A stretch of DNA of 36,877 nt from Prochlorococcus sp. AG-449-J16. GTDB taxonomy: Bacteria; Cyanobacteriota; Cyanobacteriia; PCC-6307; Cyanobiaceae. The stretch spans positions 1 through 36,877 of the forward strand of contig QCQK01000015.1 in the NCBI GenBank assembly GCA_003209565.1, in the 5' to 3' direction. Below are positions 1-8,877 of the stretch, piece by piece (position 1 is the stretch's first letter; each line of letters begins with the position of its first letter). The notes beneath the pieces were generated by a model, which searched no databases, had not been told where the DNA came from, and was given only the letters and a program-made list of their open reading frames with translations. The translations under genes were made by a program, and so were the position numbers.

Positions 1-2
1 TT

Positions 3-113
3 GAGGTTGACTTCCTGCATGGTTTTGCAGAATCCTTCTTAACTCTAAGTGATTTTGTTATTTTGTTTGGTTTTATAAAATTGTTAAATAACTTAGAAGT
101 AAACAACTCTTAA
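3..113 (+). CDS. Possible C-terminal tail of a gene entering from the left edge
   Basis: The third forward frame is open from the window edge to a TAA at 111-113, giving a 36-residue tail containing EVDFLHGFAESF and then a hydrophobic stretch. An open frame of this length is not rare by chance in AT-rich DNA, and no start codon or recognisable motif is visible. It lies just upstream of psaK on the same strand. A leftward gene starting near position 20 would be an alternative. The assignment is weak, and the family cannot be named from what is present. Confidence 0.25.
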   Translation, partial: EVDFLHGFAESFLTLSDFVILFGFIKLLNNLEVNNS

Positions 114-178
114 GACCTTTTACAATTTTGTGTTTTTTAGGTAAAAGTATTAGAGAATATAGGAAATAACAATTTTTT

Positions 179-439
179 ATGTTTACTACATTATTTGCAG
201 CTGCAGATCCAGCAACTTTTTCTTGCTCTCCAAAGTGTGCCGTCGTAATGATTGCATGTAATGTTTTTGCTTATGCAATCGCTAGAGCAACAATAAGAAA
301 ACCTAATGAAGGTTTTGAAATTCCTAATTCAAAATTCTATGGTGGTTTAAGTCACGCATCAGTTGTAGGTGCAAATTGCTTAGGTCATATTTTCGGAATT
401 GGAGCAATCTTAGGATTAGCCTCACGTGGTGTTTTATAA
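179..439 (+). CDS. psaK: Photosystem I reaction centre subunit X (PsaK)
   Basis: The 86-residue product has the size and layout of cyanobacterial PsaK, a peripheral photosystem I membrane subunit at the edge of the core antenna that binds chlorophyll and carotenoid. Two hydrophobic segments (about residues 18-36 and 60-84) flank a polar loop containing RKPNEGFEIPNSKFYGG. The C-terminal segment, with SHASVVGANCLGHIFGIG, is typical of the family. The ATG at 179 follows an A/T-rich leader with an AGGAAA about 13 bases upstream, a rather distant ribosome site. The gene converges on dxs with only 19 bases between stops and is probably monocistronic. Family assignment is from remembered sequence features. 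Confidence 0.93.
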   Translation: MFTTLFAAADPATFSCSPKCAVVMIACNVFAYAIARATIRKPNEGFEIPNSKFYGGLSHASVVGANCLGHIFGIGAILGLASRGVL

Positions 440-458
440 AAATTTATTTATTTAATTA

Positions 459-2348
459 TTAATTATCTAACTTAAATTTCTTAACAATTTTATCTGCCAT
501 CTGATCAGGCATAAGTCCTAATTTTTCTTTACTCTGGTCAGGTGAAGCATGATCAACTAAAACATCAGGTATACCTATTCTGTATACAGGAATGTTTATT
601 TCATTATCATTAAATAATTCAACTATTGCGGAACCAAATCCACCTATTAGGGTTCCTTCTTCCATAGTTACAACTTTTTGAATCCTACTTGCTAAAGGCA
701 TAATAAGATTCTTATCGAGAGGTTTAACAAACCTTGCATTAATAATACATGCATTAATGTTCATATTTTTTAGGATCTTTGCTGTTTCGATAGCTGATGC
801 GACCATTGAACCATATGCAATAATTAAAATATCCTCTCCTTCTTCAAGTATTTCAGCTTCGCCAATATTCAAAGGTTCCCAACCCTCATCCATTACAGCA
901 ACTCCTAATCCAGAGCCTCTGGGTATTCTTAGAGCTGTAGGACCTTTATGATTTATTGAAGTTATTAACATTCTCTGTAATTCAGATTCATCCTTTGGAG
1001 CCATCAATACAAAATTAGGTATAGATCTCAAATAGCTGATATCGTACTGACCTTGGTGAGTAGGACCGTCAGCTCCAACTATCCCAGCTCTATCAAGTAC
1101 GAATGATACAGGTAAATTTTGTATCCCTACATCATGTATTAATTGATCGAAAGCACGTTGAAGAAAAGTACTATAAATAGCTACAACAGGTTTAAGACCA
1201 TCGCAAGACATTCCTGCCGCAAGAGTAACCGCATGTTGTTCTGCTATTCCTACATCGATATATTGATCAGGGATATTTTTTTGCAATATATCTAAACCAG
1301 TGCCTGTAGCCATTGCAGCTGTAATACCTACGACTTTGCTATCCTGCTCACATATTTTTAATAAGGTTTGACCAAATATTTTACTATAACTTACAGGTTT
1401 AGGTTTCTTTGATGGAATAGATTTACCAGTTGTAAGATCAAAAGCAGACTGCGCATGATATCCAACCTGATCGGCTTCTGCATATGGGTAACCCTTCCCT
1501 TTTGTAGTGACAACATGAACAAGTACAGGTCTTTTAAGTTTATGGGCAGCATTAAAGGTTTTTACTAGGTTACCAATATCATGTCCGTCAATTGGACCCA
1601 TATATGTAAATCCAAGTTCTTCAAAAACAGCTCCAACCTTAGGCACAGATAGTCGTCTAACGCTTCCTTTAATATTTTTGAGTTCTTCTGGGATATCCTT
1701 ACCAATTAGGGGAATATTTTTTACACTTTCTTGAACACTATCGGACAAAAATTGTAATGGTGGACTTACCCTTACCTTATTTAAGTAAGATGAAAGGGCT
1801 CCAACCGGAGGTGAAATAGACATATCATTATCGTTTAATACCACGACTAATGGAGTATTTGGTAAGTGACCTGCATGATTTATTGCTTCTAATGCCATTC
1901 CTCCAGTTAGTGCTCCATCTCCAATAACAGCGACACATTTATAATTTTCACCTTTTCTATCTCTTGCTATTGCCATTCCTAAAGCAGCAGAAATTGAAGT
2001 ACTTGCATGTCCAGCACCAAAATGATCAAATTTACTTTCACTTCTTTTTAGATATCCAGCGACTCCATTTTGTTGTCTTAGAGAATCAAATTGACTGAAA
2101 CGTCCTGTTATTAATTTATGAGGATAAGCTTGATGTCCAACATCCCATACAATTTTATCGATATCAAGATCGAGAGTTTGATATAAAGCCAATGTAAGCT
2201 CAACTACACCTAATCCAGGTCCAAGATGTCCACCACTAGTAGATACTACTTGAAGATGTCTTTCTCTTATTTGACAAGCAATTTCCTCTAATTGTGAAAC
2301 TGTTAAGCCATGTAGTTGATTAGGATGACTTAACTCACTTAAAAGCAT
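459..2348 (-). CDS. dxs: 1-deoxy-D-xylulose-5-phosphate synthase
   Basis: This is the first enzyme of the MEP isoprenoid pathway, condensing pyruvate and glyceraldehyde 3-phosphate with thiamine diphosphate (TPP) to give DXP. In a phototroph this feeds carotenoids, phytol and quinones. The 629 aa length is normal. The N-terminal third carries [10 protein letters not shown], the TPP-binding [18 protein letters not shown] segment, and a downstream [12 protein letters not shown]. The middle carries [13 protein letters not shown], and the transketolase pyrimidine domain follows with [15 protein letters not shown]. The C-terminal transketolase domain closes the protein. The start is ATG at 2348. 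It is divergent from ilvA across a 116-base spacer. ispE, a later step of the same pathway, is about 23 kb away in this window. Confidence 0.97.
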   Translation of the reverse strand: MLLSELSHPNQLHGLTVSQLEEIACQIRERHLQVVSTSGGHLGPGLGVVELTLALYQTLDLDIDKIVWDVGHQAYPHKLITGRFSQFDSLRQQNGVAGYLKRSESKFDHFGAGHASTSISAALGMAIARDRKGENYKCVAVIGDGALTGGMALEAINHAGHLPNTPLVVVLNDNDMSISPPVGALSSYLNKVRVSPPLQFLSDSVQESVKNIPLIGKDIPEELKNIKGSVRRLSVPKVGAVFEELGFTYMGPIDGHDIGNLVKTFNAAHKLKRPVLVHVVTTKGKGYPYAEADQVGYHAQSAFDLTTGKSIPSKKPKPVSYSKIFGQTLLKICEQDSKVVGITAAMATGTGLDILQKNIPDQYIDVGIAEQHAVTLAAGMSCDGLKPVVAIYSTFLQRAFDQLIHDVGIQNLPVSFVLDRAGIVGADGPTHQGQYDISYLRSIPNFVLMAPKDESELQRMLITSINHKGPTALRIPRGSGLGVAVMDEGWEPLNIGEAEILEEGEDILIIAYGSMVASAIETAKILKNMNINACIINARFVKPLDKNLIMPLASRIQKVVTMEEGTLIGGFGSAIVELFNDNEINIPVYRIGIPDVLVDHASPDQSKEKLGLMPDQMADKIVKKFKLDN

Positions 2349-2464
2349 TTAACAAAAATTGGTATCTATATAATCTAAAACGCTGAGGTGCAAAATGAGT
2401 ATTTTTTTTGAAATAGATAATGTAATGTTTTATTAGATTAATAATTAATGCTAAAAATATATAT

Positions 2465-4006
2465 ATGAATAATTATTTTGAAAAAATACTTCAAGCTGAT
2501 GTCTATGAAGTAGCCAAAAAAACCCCACTAGAGAAAGCTCATAATTTAAGCAACACACTTAATAATGAAGTTTTTCTTAAAAGAGAAGATCTTCAAGATG
2601 TATTTTCATTCAAAATAAGAGGTGCTTATAACAAAATGAGGATGCTAACCAATAAACAACTTGCTCAGGGAGTAATTACTTCAAGTGCTGGTAATCATGC
2701 ACAAGGCGTTGCACTTAGTGCTCTCAAGTTAAATTGCCAAGCAACAATATTAATGCCCATTACAACACCTCAAGTAAAAGTTAATGCAGTAAAAAATTTA
2801 AAAGCAAAAGTTATATTATTTGGTGAAAATTATGATGAAACCTACAAAGAAGCAATAAAAATTAGTCAAGAAAGAAATTTAAGTTTTATTCATCCTTTTG
2901 ATGATCCAGATGTAATAGCAGGACAAGGAACTATAGCTATTGAACTTGAACAACAACTAAAAGACAAACCTTATGCAATATATATTGCTGTTGGTGGTGG
3001 TGGACTAATTTCAGGAATATCTCTATACATTAAAAAAATATGGCCTGAAGTAAAAATAATTGGCGTAGAACCAGAAGACGCAGACGCTATGACAAAATCT
3101 TTGGAAGAAAAAAGAATTGTGGAATTAGCCTCTGTCGGTCAATTTGCAGATGGAGTGGCAGTTAAAAAAATTGGTAAAAATACTTTTGATATTGCAAGAA
3201 AATATATAGATAAGATGATAACGGTTAATACTGATGAAATTTGTGCTGCTATAAAAGATGTTTTTGAGGATACTAGATCAATACTAGAACCAGCAGGAGC
3301 GTTATCAATTGCTGGAATGAAAAAAGATATTTTGTTTTCGAATCATTCAAATAGAAAAATGATTGCGATTGCATGCGGTGCAAATATGAATTTTGAACGA
3401 CTTAGATTTGTAGCTGAAAGAGCAGAACTTGGAGAGTGTAAAGAAGTAATGATGGCTGTTGAAATTCCTGAACGTGCTGGTAGTCTAATTGATTTTTGTA
3501 AGTTACTTGATAATAGAAATTTAACAGAATTTAGCTATAGGATGTCGAATTCTAAGAATGCACAGATTTTTGTAGGAGTTCAAGTCTATGGGTTGAATGA
3601 TAAAAAAGACCTATTAAATGTATTTAGAAACTCTGAATATTCATTTATTGACATAAGTGATGATGAATTATCAAAAAATCATCTCAGACACATGGTTGGT
3701 GGAAGATTGCCAAGAAATTTTAAAGAGATGGATTTTAGTAACATTGTTGAGCTTTTATACAGATTTGAGTTTCCTGAAAGGCCTGGCGCATTAATAAACT
3801 TCTTAAATAATATGAAATCTCATTGGTCTATAAGCGTATTTCACTACAGGAATTATGGTGCTGATGTAGGGAAAATTGTAATTGGAGTTTTAATCAATAA
3901 AAATGAGATTTTAGAATGGGATAAATTTGTAAGAATTCTAGGCTACAAATACTGGGATGAAACTCAAAACGATACATATAAATTATTCCTTGGTGCATCA
4001 GATTAA
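2465..4006 (+). CDS. ilvA: Threonine ammonia-lyase (threonine dehydratase), biosynthetic
   Basis: Pyridoxal-phosphate (PLP) enzyme that deaminates threonine to 2-oxobutanoate, the committed step of isoleucine synthesis. The 513 aa length fits the biosynthetic form with a regulatory region. The catalytic domain has the PLP lysine in SFKIRGAYNKM, then SSAGNHAQG and the phosphate-binding GGGGLISG. Two ACT-like repeats follow, recognisable from VEIPERAGSLIDFCKLL and FEFPERPGALINFLNNM. This tandem arrangement is typical of enzymes inhibited by isoleucine and relieved by valine. The ATG follows a run of ATATAT with no clear Shine-Dalgarno. scpB follows on the same strand and may be cotranscribed. 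Confidence 0.96.
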   Translation: MNNYFEKILQADVYEVAKKTPLEKAHNLSNTLNNEVFLKREDLQDVFSFKIRGAYNKMRMLTNKQLAQGVITSSAGNHAQGVALSALKLNCQATILMPITTPQVKVNAVKNLKAKVILFGENYDETYKEAIKISQERNLSFIHPFDDPDVIAGQGTIAIELEQQLKDKPYAIYIAVGGGGLISGISLYIKKIWPEVKIIGVEPEDADAMTKSLEEKRIVELASVGQFADGVAVKKIGKNTFDIARKYIDKMITVNTDEICAAIKDVFEDTRSILEPAGALSIAGMKKDILFSNHSNRKMIAIACGANMNFERLRFVAERAELGECKEVMMAVEIPERAGSLIDFCKLLDNRNLTEFSYRMSNSKNAQIFVGVQVYGLNDKKDLLNVFRNSEYSFIDISDDELSKNHLRHMVGGRLPRNFKEMDFSNIVELLYRFEFPERPGALINFLNNMKSHWSISVFHYRNYGADVGKIVIGVLINKNEILEWDKFVRILGYKYWDETQNDTYKLFLGASD

Positions 4007-4020
4007 ATTTAAGGTAAATT

Positions 4021-4027
4021 AGGAAAG
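4021..4027 (+). promoter_or_regulatory. Shine-Dalgarno candidate deciding an ATT start for scpB
   Basis: AGGAAAG sits nine bases before the ATT at 4037. It is the only purine-rich ribosome site between the in-frame stop at 4010-4012 and the conserved scpB N-terminus. Another ATT at 4028 directly abuts it and is too close. This is an inference from spacing, not from initiation data. Confidence 0.45.
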
Positions 4028-4036
4028 ATTTCGGTA

Positions 4037-4573
4037 ATTAAAATCAATCAATCTGATTCAAATACCACGCCAATATCTGATATAGAACTAGTTACTAAAG
4101 TTGAAGCTGTTCTATATTTGAAAGGCAGACCAATAACAAAAAAGGATCTTTCAGAAATTACTAATTCTGATATCAACTTAATAAATGAAGCAATTCAAAA
4201 TCTAAAGAATAAATACTCTAATCCCAACTCAGCTATTGAATTAAATGCAGTAAATAATAGTTTTTCTCTCGAACTAAAATCTAGCCTTAATGAATTCGTC
4301 GATGATTTACTTCCTTCTGATTTGAAAACATCAGAATTAAGAACATTGGCAACTATTGCGATTAAAAAAAAGATCCTGCAATCGGATCTAATACTTCTAC
4401 GAGGATCAGGAGCTTATGATCATATTAAAGAATTATTAGGAAAGAAATTTATCGTCAAAAGGAAGCAAAAAGATGGTAGATCATATTGGTTATCATTATC
4501 AGAAAAGTTTTTTCAAACTTTTGCTGTAAGTAATGAATATCTTTCAAATATAGGAAGCAGCAATAATAAGTAA
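4037..4573 (+). CDS. scpB: Segregation and condensation protein B (ScpB), unusual start codon
   Basis: Partner of ScpA and SMC in bacterial chromosome condensation. The product is a small winged-helix protein with the typical opening KVEAVLYLKGRPITKKDLSEIT. The middle contains LSDLKTSELRTLATIAIKKKI-like residues, and the end has RGSGAYDHIKELLGKKFI followed by RKQKDGRSYWLSLSEKFF. The first ordinary start in frame, TTG at 4118, would remove the conserved KVEAVLYL segment. The frame is open back to a TAA at 4010-4012 with no ATG, GTG or TTG. I propose the ATT at 4037, nine bases after AGGAAAG at 4021-4027, giving 178 aa. The protein family is fairly sure; the exact start is not. Confidence 0.82.
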   Translation: MKINQSDSNTTPISDIELVTKVEAVLYLKGRPITKKDLSEITNSDINLINEAIQNLKNKYSNPNSAIELNAVNNSFSLELKSSLNEFVDDLLPSDLKTSELRTLATIAIKKKILQSDLILLRGSGAYDHIKELLGKKFIVKRKQKDGRSYWLSLSEKFFQTFAVSNEYLSNIGSSNNK

Positions 4574-4604
4574 ATGTTAGGATATATTAAATTACGAAAA
4601 GATA

Positions 4605-4883
4605 ATGTTATCTGAGATTTTTGCAGTTCTAGGCCAAACTTTATCAATTTATTCCTTCATATTGATAATAAGAATTTTACTTACATGGTTTCCAGGTATT
4701 GATTGGAGTAACGGTGTTTTATCTGCATTAACTTCAATCACAGATCCTTATTTAAACATTTTTAGAGGTATTATCCCACCAATAGGTGGATTTGATATTT
4801 CATCTTTACTAGCTTTTTTACTTTTAAATGTTATTCAAAATTTAATTACAAATCTTCAGTATGCCAGCTTGGGTTATAGCTGA
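4605..4883 (+). CDS. YggT-family small membrane protein
   Basis: The 92-residue product is mostly hydrophobic with two membrane segments (about residues 5-28 and 63-85). The intervening loop LLTWFPGIDWSNG ... SITDPYLNIFRGIIPPIGGFD is the YggT family signature (arginine, tryptophan, then DPYLNxFR and PPxGGxD). Cyanobacterial and plastid members (YCF19 / CCB3-like) have been linked to thylakoid or nucleoid organisation and cytochrome b6 maturation. Which role applies here cannot be told from sequence. GAAAAGA precedes the ATG at 4605. It follows scpB by 31 bases and converges on the MazG-like gene with only two bases between stops. Confidence 0.88.
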   Translation: MLSEIFAVLGQTLSIYSFILIIRILLTWFPGIDWSNGVLSALTSITDPYLNIFRGIIPPIGGFDISSLLAFLLLNVIQNLITNLQYASLGYS

Positions 4884-4885
4884 AA

Positions 4886-5215
4886 TTATCTATCATCTCC
4901 AGAACCTTTTATATTCCCTTTAGCAGCTCTTAATCTTAATTTTTCAAGGTTTTGTAATGCAACATCCTCCAAATTAAAATTTAATTCTGTACAAAGATTT
5001 GATAAATACCACAAAACATCTCCTAACTCTTTTTTGATACCTAATTTTGATTCGTTATCTAATATTCCATTTTTATCTCTTATGACCTTTTTCATTTTTT
5101 CTGCCACCTCACCAGCCTCCCCAACTAAACCAAGAGTTGGATAAATATTATTTGAACCTAAATCTGGATATTGGGCTGTTTCTCTAGCTTTTTTCTGATA
5201 AGTTTTAAAATCCAT
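4886..5215 (-). CDS. MazG-like nucleotide pyrophosphohydrolase
   Basis: The 109-residue product resembles single-domain MazG-type all-alpha NTP pyrophosphohydrolases. These hydrolyse nucleoside triphosphates to monophosphate and pyrophosphate and are usually viewed as house-cleaning enzymes or ppGpp modulators. The metal-binding pattern is visible as GEAGEVAEKMKK (ExxE) followed by KKELGDVLWYLSNL (ExxD). The remainder is helical and charged. It is much shorter than E. coli MazG, which has two such domains, and closer to the small bacterial and viral forms. Substrate cannot be predicted. The ATG at 5215 is divergent from pyk across 61 bases. Confidence 0.85.
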   Translation of the reverse strand: MDFKTYQKKARETAQYPDLGSNNIYPTLGLVGEAGEVAEKMKKVIRDKNGILDNESKLGIKKELGDVLWYLSNLCTELNFNLEDVALQNLEKLRLRAAKGNIKGSGDDR

Positions 5216-5276
5216 GAATTAAATAACTAACTTTGGGTATGGTAAATTTATTTATATCTAGCAATATTATCTATAT

Positions 5277-7067
5277 ATGTCGAATATTGATCTAAAAAGA
5301 AGAACAAAAATTGTAGCAACTATTGGCCCTGCAACTCAATCTGAAGAGATAATTACAGATTTAATTAAAGCTGGAGTAACAACATTTAGATTAAATTTCT
5401 CACATGGAGATCATAAAGATCATGCTGATAGAATAAAAACAATAAGGGAAGTATCAAAAAAGTTAGATATAGATATTGGAATATTGCAAGATCTTCAAGG
5501 TCCTAAAATACGATTAGGGCGCTTTAAAGATGGGCCAGTAAAAGTTAAAAAAGGCGATAAATTTATACTTACATCAAATGAAGTCGAATGTACAAATACT
5601 ATTGCAAATGTTACATACGACAAACTATCTCAAGAAGTTAGCGAAGGGAAAAGAATACTTTTAGATGATGGAAAAATAGAAATGATTGTAGAAAAAGTTG
5701 ATATAAAAGCTAATAATTTGGAGTGCATGGTAACTGTAGGAGGAGTTCTTTCAAACAATAAAGGAGTTAATTTTCCAGATGTTCAATTATCAGTAAAAGC
5801 TTTAACAGAAAAAGATAAAGAGGATTTAAAATTCGGTTTATCAGAAGGAGTTGATTGGATAGCACTTAGTTTCGTAAGAAATCCATCCGATATAAATGAG
5901 ATAAAAGATTTAATAAATAAAAATGGGCATTCAACCCCTGTAGTCGCAAAAATAGAAAAATTTGAAGCTATTGATCAGATAGATACAGTATTACCCTTAT
6001 GTGATGGGGTTATGGTTGCAAGAGGTGATTTGGGAGTAGAAATGCCTGCTGAAGAAGTTCCTCTTTTACAAAAGGAATTAATAAGAAAAGCTAATTCATT
6101 AGGTATCCCAATAATTACAGCAACTCAAATGCTTGATTCTATGGCTTCTAACCCAAGACCAACAAGGGCCGAAGTCAGTGATGTTGCAAATGCAATTCTT
6201 GATGGTACAGATGCTGTTATGCTTTCAAACGAAACTGCAGTTGGCGATTATCCTGTAGAGGCAGTTGAAACGATGGCAACCATAGCAAGAAGAATTGAGA
6301 GGGATTATCCACTAAAAGCTATTGAAAGCCACTTACCCAGTACGATCCCAAATGCTATCAGTGCAGCAGTGAGTAATATAGCAAGACAACTAGATGCAGG
6401 AGCTATAATTCCTCTAACAAAATCAGGTTCTACTGCTCGAAATGTAAGCAAATTCAGACCACCAACACCTATCTTGGCAACTACTACAGAGAGGAGTGTT
6501 GCTAGAAGATTGCAACTTGTTTGGGGAGTTACTCCAATAGTAGTTAAAAATGATGAAAGAACAGCAAAAACATTTAGTTTAGCTATGCAAATTGCTCAGG
6601 AGATGGGGATCCTAAATCAAGGAGATTTAGTAGTTCAAACCGCAGGTACATTAACTGGAATTAGCGGCTCTACAGATTTAATAAAAGTCGGTTTAGTAAG
6701 AAAGATTGTATCAAGAGGAATTTCAATAGGGGAAATAGGTGTTACAGGTAAAGCGAGAATAATTAAAAATAATCTTGATATATCCTTAATTTGCCCAGGA
6801 GAAATATTATTTGTTCCGAAGGAATTAATGAAAAATATTCCACTGAGTAAAAATATTGCTGGTATTGTTACTAACCAAAATGTAAATGATGTTTATGCTT
6901 TGTTTAATCAAAATAATAAAAAGATTTCTACAATTTGCAATTTAGAAAATATGGATGATCATCAGATCAGTAATGGAGACCTTATTACGCTCCAGCTTAA
7001 TGAAGGTGTAATATACATGGGACAAATTGAAGATGATGATGCAATAGATAAATATAAATATGTCTAG
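5277..7067 (+). CDS. pyk: Pyruvate kinase with C-terminal swivelling domain
   Basis: Converts phosphoenolpyruvate and ADP to pyruvate and ATP. The barrel begins RRTKIVATIGPATQS and carries FRLNFSHG, LQDLQGPKIRLG, the active-site block VVAKIEKFEAIDQID, MVARGDLGVEMP and ITATQMLDSMASNPRPTRAE. A regulatory domain with the LTKSGSTARNVSKFRP segment follows. At 596 aa it is about 120 residues longer than the E. coli type because of an added C-terminal domain (from about residue 480, with ISIGEIGVTGKARII). That domain resembles the PEP-utiliser mobile domain of Bacillus-type pyruvate kinases. The ATG of the next gene overlaps its end by eight bases, suggesting translational coupling. Confidence 0.97.
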   Translation: MSNIDLKRRTKIVATIGPATQSEEIITDLIKAGVTTFRLNFSHGDHKDHADRIKTIREVSKKLDIDIGILQDLQGPKIRLGRFKDGPVKVKKGDKFILTSNEVECTNTIANVTYDKLSQEVSEGKRILLDDGKIEMIVEKVDIKANNLECMVTVGGVLSNNKGVNFPDVQLSVKALTEKDKEDLKFGLSEGVDWIALSFVRNPSDINEIKDLINKNGHSTPVVAKIEKFEAIDQIDTVLPLCDGVMVARGDLGVEMPAEEVPLLQKELIRKANSLGIPIITATQMLDSMASNPRPTRAEVSDVANAILDGTDAVMLSNETAVGDYPVEAVETMATIARRIERDYPLKAIESHLPSTIPNAISAAVSNIARQLDAGAIIPLTKSGSTARNVSKFRPPTPILATTTERSVARRLQLVWGVTPIVVKNDERTAKTFSLAMQIAQEMGILNQGDLVVQTAGTLTGISGSTDLIKVGLVRKIVSRGISIGEIGVTGKARIIKNNLDISLICPGEILFVPKELMKNIPLSKNIAGIVTNQNVNDVYALFNQNNKKISTICNLENMDDHQISNGDLITLQLNEGVIYMGQIEDDDAIDKYKYV

Positions 7068-8292
7068 GAATATCTCAATAAAAGAAGCCTTAGGTATGGC
7101 CACAAAAACTTTAGTTTCGAACAAATTGAGAAGTTCGTTAACAATGCTTGGGATAATTATAGGAAATGCATCAGTTATTACACTTGTTGGACTTGGTAGA
7201 GGTGCCCAAACATTAGCAAAAAACCAATTAAGTAATTTAGGTGCAAATGTTTTATTCATTGTCCCCGGAAATAATGACACAAGAAGAAGAGGAATTTCAT
7301 TTCCTAAAAATCTAGTTTTAGAAGATGCAGTAGCAATAAGCGATCAAGTGCCAACAGTTAAAAAAGTAGCTCCTCAAATTTCTGCTAACGAAATAGTGCA
7401 ATCAAATTCTAAAAGTTTAAATATATCAATTGCTGGAGTTACTCCTGAGTTTCTTGAAGTAAGAAGCTTTGAAGTAGATAAGGGAAGATTTTTATCAAAA
7501 AGTGATGTTAATAGTGCAAGAAGTTATGTTGTAATAGGTCCTGATCTTAAAGAAGAATTTTTTAAAGATAAATCATCATCACTTGGAAAAAAAATAAGAA
7601 TTAAAGATCATACTTATGAAATTATCGGAATATTAAAACCAAAAGGTGCTGTTTTTGGAAGTAATCAAGACAAAAATGCTTATATTCCACTGACAACAAT
7701 GGTCAATAGGATTACAGGGAAGGACCCCACATATGGAGTAAGTTTAAGCTTCATTAGTGTTGAAGCTATTAATAAAAATGCAACTAGTGCCGCTAAATTT
7801 CAGATTACTAACTTATTAAGGCAAAGACATAAAATAATCAGAGATGATGACTTTGCTGTTAGATCGCAAGAAGATGCATTGAATATAGTTACCAACATAA
7901 CAAGTGGACTAACTTTTTTATTGGCTGGTATTGGAGCTGTATCTTTAGTGGTTGGAGGCATAGGAATCATGAATATTATGCTCGTATCTGTAAGCGAAAG
8001 GACTGAAGAGATTGGACTTAGAAAAGCAATAGGAGCTAAACAGTCAGATATATTAATTCAATTTTTAATTGAGGCATTGATTTTATCTACAATTGGAGGA
8101 TTAATTGGAACAACAACGGGATTATCAGGTGTTTTTCTCTTATCTCTGATAACACCACTTCCTGCATCAGTAGGAATTACAACTACTTTTTCCACTATGA
8201 TCATTTCAGGATCAATAGGTTTAATCTTTGGCGTTTTACCTGCAAAAAGAGCTTCTAAATTAGATCCAATTGTTGCATTGAGAAGTTTATAA
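7060..8292 (+). CDS. ABC-type permease, MacB/FtsX family
   Basis: A 410-residue membrane subunit with the MacB architecture. One transmembrane helix near residues 20-42 (LRSSLTMLGIIIGNASVITLVGLG) is followed by a periplasmic domain of about 230 residues. An FtsX-type core with three helices ends it, with GGIGIMNIMLVSVSERTEEIGLRKAIGAK between helices and PAKRASKLDPIVALRSL at the end. Such permeases work with a separate ATP-binding subunit to export small molecules or lipoproteins, or to act as mechanotransmitters. No ATPase gene is adjacent, so the partner must be elsewhere. The gene starts inside the end of pyk and probably shares its transcript. Substrate unknown. Confidence 0.9.
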   Translation: MSRNISIKEALGMATKTLVSNKLRSSLTMLGIIIGNASVITLVGLGRGAQTLAKNQLSNLGANVLFIVPGNNDTRRRGISFPKNLVLEDAVAISDQVPTVKKVAPQISANEIVQSNSKSLNISIAGVTPEFLEVRSFEVDKGRFLSKSDVNSARSYVVIGPDLKEEFFKDKSSSLGKKIRIKDHTYEIIGILKPKGAVFGSNQDKNAYIPLTTMVNRITGKDPTYGVSLSFISVEAINKNATSAAKFQITNLLRQRHKIIRDDDFAVRSQEDALNIVTNITSGLTFLLAGIGAVSLVVGGIGIMNIMLVSVSERTEEIGLRKAIGAKQSDILIQFLIEALILSTIGGLIGTTTGLSGVFLLSLITPLPASVGITTTFSTMIISGSIGLIFGVLPAKRASKLDPIVALRSL

Positions 8293-8307
8293 ATAGAGTT
8301 GATTATA

Positions 8308-8877
8308 ATGCTCAATTTTTATAAATTAATTGAGATACTTGTGAGTCTTCAATCACTAGTAATAACATCAATGATACCTGTTTATATTCCACTACCTTTT
8401 ATCTATAAATCGAGCAATAACTTTGATTTGCCTATCACTTGGCAAATCCCAACCATAATTTTATTAACACTTATATTTGATAAAAACGTTGTTTTCAGAG
8501 CATTTTCTATATATATAATTTTGGGGTTATTTATATTTCCTGTTTTTCATCAAGGAGGTTCAATAGGTTATTTGCTCACTCCAAATTTTGGTTATTTAAT
8601 AGGTTTATATCCATTGATCAAAATAATTGATAATTTACATACTAGAAATAAAATAAAAGTTGGAAATTTTTTAATAAATGGATTTATAGCAATAGGTGCT
8701 ATGCATTTAACTGGAATATTTTACAACCTCATACAACTTATATTCTACAGTCAATTTAATTTATTTTTATATAATTTAGGGAAATACTCTTTAGGCAAGA
8801 TTGGATATCACTATTTAATGCTTTTTCCACTTTTATTACTTATTAAACCTATAGAACGTTTAAAACGTAGCAAATAA
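8308..8877 (+). CDS. bioY: BioY-family biotin transporter S component
   Basis: A hydrophobic protein of 189 residues with about six membrane segments. The motif HQGGSIGYLLTPNFGYLIGLYPL corresponds to the GGxxYLxxPxxGYLxG signature of BioY, the substrate-binding subunit of energy-coupling-factor biotin transporters. I chose ATG 8308, which has AGAG nine bases upstream; a TTG at 8299 would add three residues. No EcfA or EcfT gene is nearby, so this is either a solitary BioY or uses distant energising subunits. It follows the permease by 15 bases, and its TAA overlaps the lspA ATG by one base. Sequence is divergent, so biotin specificity is inferred from family. Confidence 0.82.
   Translation: MLNFYKLIEILVSLQSLVITSMIPVYIPLPFIYKSSNNFDLPITWQIPTIILLTLIFDKNVVFRAFSIYIILGLFIFPVFHQGGSIGYLLTPNFGYLIGLYPLIKIIDNLHTRNKIKVGNFLINGFIAIGAMHLTGIFYNLIQLIFYSQFNLFLYNLGKYSLGKIGYHYLMLFPLLLLIKPIERLKRSK

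Noticed and set aside
1..20. Possible leftward gene starting at ATG 20 and leaving the window
   Set aside because: Only six codons are visible, so it cannot be distinguished from chance.
117..147. CTTTTAC / GTAAAAG inverted repeat upstream of psaK
   Set aside because: A weak 7 bp stem with a 17-base loop and no following T run; not a convincing terminator or operator.
6942..7280. Leftward frame across the pyk/permease junction
   Set aside because: Antisense to both genes, with a composition typical of complementary AT-rich coding DNA.
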